Assembly (NCBI GenBank): GCA_014896305.1
Contig: JADBKQ010000001.1
Location: 124,001-188,000 of the forward strand
Direction of reading: 5' to 3'
DNA from: Limnochordaceae bacterium
GTDB lineage: Bacteria > Bacillota > Limnochordia > Limnochordales > DUMU01
DNA length: 64,000 nucleotides
A program made the translations under genes and the position numbers. This document shows, in pieces, positions 58,319 to 64,000 of this stretch; position 1 is the first letter of the stretch; each line of letters opens with the position of its first letter. The notes below the pieces were generated by a model. That model was given only the letters and a program-made list of their open reading frames with translations. It ran no database searches and was not told the origin of the DNA.

Positions 58319-59791
58319 TTGACGGCTTGTCTGTCGACACGGTCACCCCAACCCCGCCCGGTGAAGGACGAGCATGACGAGCATGGTCCGGGCATTCCGG
58401 CCCCGCCTGTGCCGGCTGCTGCCGATCTCGCTTCGGCGACGCGGGCCGACCCGGTCCTGGCCCGCAACCACCGTCTCAACGTCCTGAATGGGTCGGTGGC
58501 CATCGTCGCCATCAACCTGAGCGTTTCGTTTTACGCCATCTACGCCCAGCGTCTGGGTGCCTCCACCACCCAGATCGCTCTTCTGACGGCCCTGCCAGCG
58601 GTGGTGATGGCTCTGGCCTTCCTGCCCGCCGCGGCGTGGCTGGAGAAAACGTTTCAAAAGCGCCGGCTTATCGCTGTTGTACTCGCGATCACCCGGGTGC
58701 TGGTGGCCACCCTGGCGCTGGTGCCCATCTTTCCGCCGGTAGTGGCCAGCTGGCTGGTCGTAGCGATCGTCGCGCTAGATGCACTGCCGGGAGCCGTTAT
58801 CACGGTGGGCTGGCAGTCTTACATGGGCGAGATCTTCCCCTCCAACTTGCGAGCCCAGCTCTTCGCTGTGCGCAACTGGTGGATGGGCTGGTCGGGGATG
58901 ATCGCGGTCCTGGTCGCGGGGGTGGCCATCGATGCGCTGCCATTTCCCTTAGGCTACCAGCTCACCTTCATCGCGTCCGCCTTAGCGGGCCTCGTCGAAA
59001 CTTATTTCTTCTATGCTCTGCGTGAACCCGCATCGACCACTCAGCAGCGGGCTTCGCCAAAACGAACCCGGGCGGCGGTAGGCCCTGAAACCTTCGCCCC
59101 GAGCCGCCTGGCATCGCGCCTGCGCTCAGTGAAAGGAGAATGGGAGCGCCTGCGTCAGAATCCAGCGTACGCGCGTTTCCTCGTAGCGGTTTTTCTCTTT
59201 CACGTCGGATGGATGGCGCTCTGGCCGGTGTTCACTGTGTATAAGCTGGAGACGCTGCACGCAAACAATACCTGGATGAGTATATCGGTGGTTACGTCCA
59301 GCCTCGGCTCGATCTTTACCTACCGGTGGTGGTCATGCCGTTCCAGCGATCGGGGGAACCATTGGGTGATAGCGGTGACAGCACTGGCATTGACGGCCGT
59401 GCCAGCGGCCTGGGTCGCCTTTGCCCGCACCTTGACCGTAGCGGCTTTGCTGGACGGGTTAGGCGGCATCGTCGTGGGCGGATTCAACTTGGCCGTTTTC
59501 AACTCTGTTCTCGACCTGGCCGACGCCAACCGGCGAGCGACGGACATCGCCTATTTCAACATCCTGGTTCAAATGGCGGGTTTTCTCTCGCCCCTGGCCG
59601 GAATGTATCTGTACAACCGATGGGGGTTTGCCGCCGCCATGCTGACGTTTGCTACAGTGCGAGCGGCTGGTACGGCGCTGCTATGGAAATTGGGAACCTA
59701 CCACGGCAAGGAGGCCGCGGCTTTCCGCCGGCAGCACGGGTTGGGGTGTACGGCCCACTCGTCTAATAGTGATATGGTTCTCCCCGGATGA
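58319..59791 (+). CDS. Major facilitator superfamily transporter
   Basis: A 490-residue membrane protein with about 11-12 hydrophobic helices. Examples are 'LNGSVAIVAINLSVSFYAIY', 'IALLTALPAVVMALAFLPAA', 'VIAVTALALTAVPAAWVAFA' and 'GFLSPLAGMYLYNRWGFAAA'. The N-terminal ~60 residues are polar. The central cytoplasmic loop (about residues 235-285) is basic. The TTG start at 58319 has TTAGGAGGAG upstream. Substrate unknown; the sequence resembles MFS members annotated as of unknown specificity in Bacillota. The 3' end overlaps the convergent rlmH by 29 bp. Confidence 0.82.
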   Translation: MTACLSTRSPQPRPVKDEHDEHGPGIPAPPVPAAADLASATRADPVLARNHRLNVLNGSVAIVAINLSVSFYAIYAQRLGASTTQIALLTALPAVVMALAFLPAAAWLEKTFQKRRLIAVVLAITRVLVATLALVPIFPPVVASWLVVAIVALDALPGAVITVGWQSYMGEIFPSNLRAQLFAVRNWWMGWSGMIAVLVAGVAIDALPFPLGYQLTFIASALAGLVETYFFYALREPASTTQQRASPKRTRAAVGPETFAPSRLASRLRSVKGEWERLRQNPAYARFLVAVFLFHVGWMALWPVFTVYKLETLHANNTWMSISVVTSSLGSIFTYRWWSCRSSDRGNHWVIAVTALALTAVPAAWVAFARTLTVAALLDGLGGIVVGGFNLAVFNSVLDLADANRRATDIAYFNILVQMAGFLSPLAGMYLYNRWGFAAAMLTFATVRAAGTALLWKLGTYHGKEAAAFRRQHGLGCTAHSSNSDMVLPG

Positions 59792-60242
59792 TTCGAAAGG
59801 CCCGGTAAAGCTGCTCCATCAGGACGAGGGCGGCCAACTCGTGGGCAAAGGTGAGCCGGGAAAGCGAGAGCTGTTGGGTGCTGACAGCGACGAGCGAAGG
59901 ATGCAGGCCGAGCGTGCCGCCGATCACAAAGGCCAGGCGTTGTCCTGACTGCTCCCACCAATCCTTCAGGTGACGGGCGAATTCCAGCGTGTCATATGCG
60001 GGTCCGCCGGGGGTGAGGGCGATCAGCCAGGCCTGTTGCGGTTGGTGAAGGCGGAGGCGCTCTGCCTCTCGGGCCTGGATTCGCTCGCTCCCAGACGGCG
60101 TAACGTGCGCTGGGAGGGGTTCAGGGCGGACCGCCTGCAGGTGAAAGCGGGCGGAGGCAGACAGCCGGCGGGCATACTCCTCCACCCCCTCTTTATAGAA
60201 CCCTCGCAGTGGACCGACGGTGGTCAACCATATGTCCGGCAT
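59763..60242 (-). CDS. rlmH: 23S rRNA (pseudouridine1915-N3)-methyltransferase RlmH
   Basis: A 159-residue SPOUT methyltransferase. 'DIWLTTVGPLRGFYKEGVEE', 'AWLIALTPGGPAYDTLEFAR', the knot motif 'RLAFVIGGTLGLHPSLVAVS' and the C-terminal 'LVLMEQLYRAFRIIRGEPYH' ending HY are diagnostic. The ORF track begins at 60341, but ATG 60242 gives the standard length. It methylates pseudouridine 1915 in helix 69 of 23S rRNA. The last 29 bp overlap the MFS gene. Confidence 0.96.
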   Translation of the reverse strand: MPDIWLTTVGPLRGFYKEGVEEYARRLSASARFHLQAVRPEPLPAHVTPSGSERIQAREAERLRLHQPQQAWLIALTPGGPAYDTLEFARHLKDWWEQSGQRLAFVIGGTLGLHPSLVAVSTQQLSLSRLTFAHELAALVLMEQLYRAFRIIRGEPYHY

Positions 60243-60290
60243 CCGGCCTCGACCTCTACTCTTTCCCACCGGCCAGGAGATAGCCGGTGT

Positions 60291-60319
60291 TTGTCGAACT
60301 CCTGTCCAGTTTCTATATA
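60291..60319 (+). promoter_or_regulatory. Probable promoter of rex
   Basis: TTGTCG (60291-60296), 17-bp spacer, TATATA (60314-60319). The -35 overlaps TTTGTCGAA (60290-60298), which fits the Spo0A-box consensus, though such 7-9-mers also occur by chance. Confidence 0.55.
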
Positions 60320-60426
60320 TCCCATGGCCTGGACTGCGCACCGGCCGGCGTCACCCGCGTCTTGCACCTCGCAGATGCGCCCGGTCGCCAGGGAGCCAGG
60401 CGGGATGAGCGAAATGGGGGAGCGGT

Positions 60427-61095
60427 ATGCGGACGGCAAAGATCAGCGATGCAGTGGTCAGGCGTCTGCCCCTGTACCTGCGCATCCTCGACCAGCTGGC
60501 GGTTCACGAGGGTCCGGATGCCAGCCTCTCCTCACAAGAGTTGGGCGAGCGAGCCGGCGTCTCCCCTGCCCTGGTACGGAAGGATTTGGCCTGGTTTGGC
60601 GAGTTTGGCAAGCAGGGCGTGGGTTACGACGTGCAGTACCTTCGGACGGCTCTGCGGAAAATCCTTCATCTGGACAAGGAAATCCGGATCGCTTTGGCCG
60701 GCGTAGGCAATTTGGGGTTGGCCCTGGCTCGCTATCACCGCCGCCGTTATCTTTCTGAACCGGAGTTCCATTTGCACATCGTGGCTCTTTTTGACAATGA
60801 TCCGGCGAAATGGGGAGAAGAGATCGATGGGGTACCCATTACCCCCATGTCCCAGATGCCAGAGATGGTTCGCCGCCTGGGAATTCGTATGGGGATCATC
60901 ACGGTGCCTGCTGAGGCCGCTCAGGAGGTGGCCAACCAGATGGTACGATCAGGAGTGAGGTTGATCCTCAACTTTGCTCCCGCTACTCTGTCGTTGCCGG
61001 AACATGTACACGTGGCCACTGCCGACCTCAGTGTGGAGCTGCAACGTCTGTCATACTATTTGGACGAAGACGAGGCCAGCCCCGTTCCTCACTAG
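60427..61095 (+). CDS. rex: Redox-sensing transcriptional repressor Rex
   Basis: A 222-residue NADH/NAD+ sensor. The winged helix 'RRLPLYLRILDQLAVHEGPD', 'SSQELGERAGVSPALVRKDL' and 'AWFGEFGKQGVGYDVQYL' precede the Rossmann domain 'RIALAGVGNLGLALARYHRR' and 'GIRMGIITVPAEAAQEVANQ'. Rex represses fermentative and respiratory genes until NADH rises. ATG 60427 has GGGGGAG upstream. No palindromic Rex operator was seen upstream of its own gene. Confidence 0.96.
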   Translation: MRTAKISDAVVRRLPLYLRILDQLAVHEGPDASLSSQELGERAGVSPALVRKDLAWFGEFGKQGVGYDVQYLRTALRKILHLDKEIRIALAGVGNLGLALARYHRRRYLSEPEFHLHIVALFDNDPAKWGEEIDGVPITPMSQMPEMVRRLGIRMGIITVPAEAAQEVANQMVRSGVRLILNFAPATLSLPEHVHVATADLSVELQRLSYYLDEDEASPVPH

Positions 61096-61114
61096 GAAAC
61101 GCAAGGAGTCAGAC

Positions 61115-61148
61115 TTGCCCGTGTGTATCTGCACGGGCCTCCGGGCAA
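61115..61148 (+). promoter_or_regulatory. Alternative hairpins between rex and polyprenyl synthase gene
   Basis: GCCCGTG (61117-61123) pairs with CACGGGC (61132-61138). The overlapping TTGCCCG (61115-61121) can instead pair with CGGGCAA (61142-61148). The two structures exclude each other. No T-run follows. Confidence 0.4.
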
Positions 61149-61208
61149 CCTTGTGTAATGTGCCAGGGGATGGTAGCATCGGAGTCAGAGGTGTAAAGAG
61201 GTGGGGTC

Positions 61209-62201
61209 ATGGCCAAGGATATCCAGCGCTTTTCCCTTCCCTCCCGGACGCTGATTTCTCGTATCGAGGAAGAGTTGGAAAGCGTATTGCGCAGCGAAGA
61301 CGCGGTGGCGGAGATCGGGGTTCACCTGTGGAGAAGCGGGGGCAAACGCCTGCGTCCGCTGCTCACTTTTTTGTCGGCTCAGCTCTTTTGCCCTGGGGAT
61401 GAGGTCATGCTACAGCCGGTGCTGCGGGTGGCCGCTGCTACCGAGCTGGTGCACATGGCCACGCTGGTTCACGATGACATTCTGGACGAAGCATCGTTTC
61501 GCCGGGGCTACCCTACCGTAAGCGCGTTGTGGGGAGACCAGACCGCAGTACTGGCAGGGGACGCCCTGCTCGCGCGGGCGTTGGTATTGTTGGCGGACAA
61601 CGCGCCGCAGATCGTGGTCCGGTGGATGTCGCAAATGGTCTACGACATGTGTGAGGGCGAAGTTTACCAGCAACAGACCCGTTTCAACCTGCAACAGACA
61701 GAGGAGACCTACCGCCTTCGCATCGAAAAGAAGACAGGCCGCTTTTTGGCGGCCTGCTGCCAAGCGGGCGCGTTCATGGGTGGCGCCACGGCGGAGCAGG
61801 TGGAGACAGCCCGGCAATTTGGTTTGCACCTGGGGCTGGCGTTTCAGATAACCGACGACGTCCTGGATATCGACGGAGACCCAGAGCTAATGGGTAAGCC
61901 AGTCGGCAGTGACCTGGCCGAAGGAATCTTGACCTTGCCGGTGCTGCGTGCGCTCCAGGTCGACAAGGGGGAACCGCCGTTGGCCCAGCTGCTCCGCCCT
62001 GATACCGATCTGCATTTGCGGCCAGACCATGTCCAGGAGATCCTGGCGCGAGTGCGAAAGACCGACGGCGTGTCATACACCCTGCGGCAGGTGGAAAGCG
62101 AGCTACGCCTGGCGCAGCAGTATCTGCAAGCGTTACCGGAGGGAGAGGCCCGAGACCAGCTGACCGCATTGTTGGGGCAGATGGGTCACCGACGAACGTA
62201 G
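61209..62201 (+). CDS. Polyprenyl (heptaprenyl-type) diphosphate synthase
   Basis: A 330-residue trans-isoprenyl diphosphate synthase. The first Asp-rich motif is in 'MATLVHDDILDEASFRRGYP', the second in 'GLAFQITDDVLDIDGDPELM', with 'WRSGGKRLRPLLTFLSAQLF' upstream. It resembles the catalytic subunit HepT of menaquinone side-chain synthesis. No hepS or ubiE gene is nearby, so the chain length is not certain. ATG 61209 has AGAGGTGGGG upstream. Confidence 0.92.
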   Translation: MAKDIQRFSLPSRTLISRIEEELESVLRSEDAVAEIGVHLWRSGGKRLRPLLTFLSAQLFCPGDEVMLQPVLRVAAATELVHMATLVHDDILDEASFRRGYPTVSALWGDQTAVLAGDALLARALVLLADNAPQIVVRWMSQMVYDMCEGEVYQQQTRFNLQQTEETYRLRIEKKTGRFLAACCQAGAFMGGATAEQVETARQFGLHLGLAFQITDDVLDIDGDPELMGKPVGSDLAEGILTLPVLRALQVDKGEPPLAQLLRPDTDLHLRPDHVQEILARVRKTDGVSYTLRQVESELRLAQQYLQALPEGEARDQLTALLGQMGHRRT

Positions 62202-62258
62202 CCCCGGCAGAGCACGGCTGGGCCGGGACGCCCGCATCAACAAAGGGGGATGGTACGA

Positions 62259-63278
62259 ATGGACGACACAGGCGGACGCACCTTCACGGCTCCCGGCCCT
62301 GGGCCAGTTCCTGGCTGGAGAATCGCCGGCTGGTTACGGAAGTGGCCGCTGGCGCTGGTGATCGTCTTAGGCATCTGGTTTTTCGTTCCCGGCTCAGGGC
62401 TCTGGTATACTGTACCAGCCGCCCTCCAGGGTCGTGTGTATACGCTGGGGGCACCCGGGCCCATTGCCGACCCCGGTTTGCATTTCAAGCTTCCCTCACC
62501 GATTCAGACCGTACGACTCTTTCCTCACACGCGGGTGGATACCATCCAGGTGGGGTTTGCTACACAGCCGCCGACTCGAGACGCGCAGACGTTGGGCTAT
62601 ACATCGGGCATCAACTACGTTTTGACCAACGACCAGAACCTGCTGCATGTGGAGTATACGGTGCAGTACACATATCCCGAGTCCTGGAAGCAATGGGAGA
62701 ACATCGAGGACTTCGGGGCGCTGATTCGCGGAGCCGCTGAGGCGGCTATGCGCTCCACGGTGGCCAGCCACAGTGTGGACGAAGTGTTGACGACGCAGAA
62801 GGACGTGGTCCAACGGGAGGCGCAAGCACACTTGCAGGAGCTGCTGAAAGCGGTGGACGCCGGGGTTCAGGTTTTCAACGTGCAGCTACAATCCGTGGCG
62901 CCTCCTGAACCGGTGCGCGATGCGTTTGCCGAAGTGCAGAACGCGATCGAGACCCGCTCCACGTTGGTGAACCAGGCACAGGCCTACCAAAACGCCAAGC
63001 TGGCCGAGGCGCAGGGAGAGGTGGCCAAGGTTATTGCGGAAGGGGAGGCTTATGCAGCAGAGCGCGTAAACAAAGCGCAAGGAGACGCCGCTCGGTTTAA
63101 CCAGCTCTACGAAGAGTATCGCAAGTCCCCCGACGTAACACGGGAACGGCTCTACAACGAGATGCTCCAGCAAGTGCTTCCCAGTGTCAAGGAGATCTAC
63201 ATCACGGATAGCCATGGGGTTTTGCAGCAGTTGAAGCTGGGCCAGAGCGGCGGCCAAGGAACCGGGTCGGGAGGTTGA
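62259..63278 (+). CDS. hflK: HflK-like stomatin/prohibitin membrane protein
   Basis: A 339-residue SPFH-domain protein. One N-terminal helix 'WPLALVIVLGIWFFVPG' is followed by the SPFH domain ('GPIADPGLHFKLPSPIQTVR', 'LLHVEYTVQYTYPESW') and a coiled-coil ('KLAEAQGEVAKVIAEGEAYA'). HflK with HflC forms a cage around FtsH in proteobacteria; the pair is less usual in Bacillota. ATG 62259 has AAAGGGGG 9 nt upstream and is preferred over ATG 62250. The gene lies 4 bp before hflC. Confidence 0.9.
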   Translation: MDDTGGRTFTAPGPGPVPGWRIAGWLRKWPLALVIVLGIWFFVPGSGLWYTVPAALQGRVYTLGAPGPIADPGLHFKLPSPIQTVRLFPHTRVDTIQVGFATQPPTRDAQTLGYTSGINYVLTNDQNLLHVEYTVQYTYPESWKQWENIEDFGALIRGAAEAAMRSTVASHSVDEVLTTQKDVVQREAQAHLQELLKAVDAGVQVFNVQLQSVAPPEPVRDAFAEVQNAIETRSTLVNQAQAYQNAKLAEAQGEVAKVIAEGEAYAAERVNKAQGDAARFNQLYEEYRKSPDVTRERLYNEMLQQVLPSVKEIYITDSHGVLQQLKLGQSGGQGTGSGG

Positions 63279-63282
63279 GCCA

Positions 63283-64000
63283 ATGCGTAGATGGATAGTG
63301 ACCGGGGTTGTCATCATCCTGGCTATCATCCTGGTCTCGTCGGCGTTGTTTACCACCAACCCGCGCACGCAAGCGGTGGTGCTTCAGTTCGGCGACCCGG
63401 TTCGTTCGGTGCAGGCGGCGGGGCCGCACATGAAGGTGCCGTTCATTGAGACAGTCCAGTTGCTCCCGAAGACCGTACTGTTTCTCAACGCGCAGCCAGA
63501 AGAGGCCATCTCTCTTGACAAGCGCACCGTGATCGCCGACTACTATGTCGTCTGGCGGATCAAGAATCCGATGCTGTTCGTCAAGACCATGGGAACCGTG
63601 GCCAAGTCCTTGATTCAGCTGGATGACATCGTGTTTAGTTCGGTCCGCCAAGAGATCAGCAGGACGAGCTTTGACGAGCTGATCGTCGCCCGCAGGGAGA
63701 TGACCAACCATATCGTTTCGGACGCGGCGCCGAAGTTGGAACGGTACGGGATTGATCTGCTCGACGTCGAGTTCGTACGGCTGGAATTGCCCCAGCAGAA
63801 CCAGCAAGCCGTCTTTGAACGGATGCGCTCCGAGCGGGATCGCATCGCGCAGCAAGAGAAAGCTCAAGGGACCGCACAGGGGACGAGCATTCGGGCCGAT
63901 ACCGATCGGCAGGTGGCCACCATGGTGGCCGTGGCGAAACGGCAAGCCCAGGAGATCATGGGGAAAGCGGACGCGGAGGCGACCCGTATCTATGCCCAGG
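63283..64000 (+). CDS. hflC: HflC-like protein, 5' part (runs off right edge)
   Basis: Missing from the ORF track because it is open at the window edge. From ATG 63283 (GGGAGG upstream) the translation is 'MRRWIVTGVVIILAIILVSS', then 'RTQAVVLQFGDPVRSVQAAG', 'PHMKVPFIETVQLLPKT', and 'TSFDELIVARREMTNHIVSD'. It continues to 'KADAEATRIYAQ' at the end. This is HflC: one membrane helix, SPFH domain and start of the coiled coil, ~239 residues visible. It is co-transcribed with hflK. Confidence 0.93.
   Translation, partial: MRRWIVTGVVIILAIILVSSALFTTNPRTQAVVLQFGDPVRSVQAAGPHMKVPFIETVQLLPKTVLFLNAQPEEAISLDKRTVIADYYVVWRIKNPMLFVKTMGTVAKSLIQLDDIVFSSVRQEISRTSFDELIVARREMTNHIVSDAAPKLERYGIDLLDVEFVRLELPQQNQQAVFERMRSERDRIAQQEKAQGTAQGTSIRADTDRQVATMVAVAKRQAQEIMGKADAEATRIYAQ

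Noticed and set aside
60290-60298. Spo0A box in the rex promoter as a firm regulatory site
   Set aside because: A single 0A-like match is expected by chance several times in 64 kb; kept only as a note on the promoter.

Overview
The window is a chromosomal segment around the replication origin of a high-GC, spore-forming member of the Bacillota (Firmicutes). The evidence is the Bacillus-like order of gyrB, remB, recF, rlbA, dnaN, dnaA, origin, rpmH, rnpA, yidD, yidC, jag, rsmG, noc, soj and spo0J, together with sporulation-associated genes (yyaC, abrB). A second syntenic block follows: speA/yaaO-like decarboxylase, tmk, darA, holB, yaaT, rsmI, abrB, tatD. GC-rich codons and frequent GTG/TTG starts suggest a deep-branching lineage, perhaps thermophilic; I cannot name the species. 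I see no phage, insertion sequence or CRISPR array. This is core chromosome rather than an accessory island.

Layout. 1-5.3 kb (minus strand): start of gyrB, remB, recF, rlbA, dnaN, dnaA. DnaA boxes lie in the dnaN-dnaA gap and upstream of dnaA, which looks like a bipartite oriC. 5.7-13.7 kb (plus): rpmH/rnpA, yidD, yidC, jag, rsmG, then noc, parA, parB, a perfect parS palindrome, and a MinD/FlhG-type ATPase with an unusual N-terminal domain. 13.4-18.1 kb: UPF0180, yyaC, a sucCD-like pair and a trypsin-fold protease. 18.3-25.8 kb: the full glycine cleavage system (gcvT, gcvH, gcvPA, gcvPB) with the octanoyltransferase gene lipM, followed by pheA and mscS. 25.9-31 kb: DUF951, ychF, an HD protein, an orphan soluble histidine kinase, and the ACT/UPF0210 pair. 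31.1-43.4 kb: decarboxylase, tmk to abrB, an MBL-fold protein, DUF3084, tatD, a sugar nucleotidyltransferase and purA.

43.6-44.2 kb carries five tRNAs (Glu, Val, Gly, Thr, Arg). They are followed by a glycerate kinase, a TIM-barrel isomerase, an unrecognised protein, folD, a low-complexity repeat protein, the DnaD/DnaI-type helicase loading pair, a ferritin-like mini-protein and a proline-rich protein. 51.7-55.7 kb holds a gene-free region with inverted repeats, a cobalamin riboswitch with an intrinsic terminator, and a BtuFCD-type ABC transporter operon. The right end has an M19 dipeptidase, an HtrA protease, an MFS transporter, rlmH, rex, a polyprenyl diphosphate synthase, hflK and the start of hflC.

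Genes are tightly packed. Operon neighbours often overlap by 4 bp, and seven of the eleven convergent gene pairs overlap at their 3' ends. The most notable observations are: an open rnpA frame that completely encloses rpmH, as described for Thermus; tandem Spo0A-box-like sequences just downstream of a textbook abrB promoter; the two-domain FlhG-like ATPase beside parS; a possible structured RNA at 51.8-52.04 kb; and several orphan proteins of unknown function.
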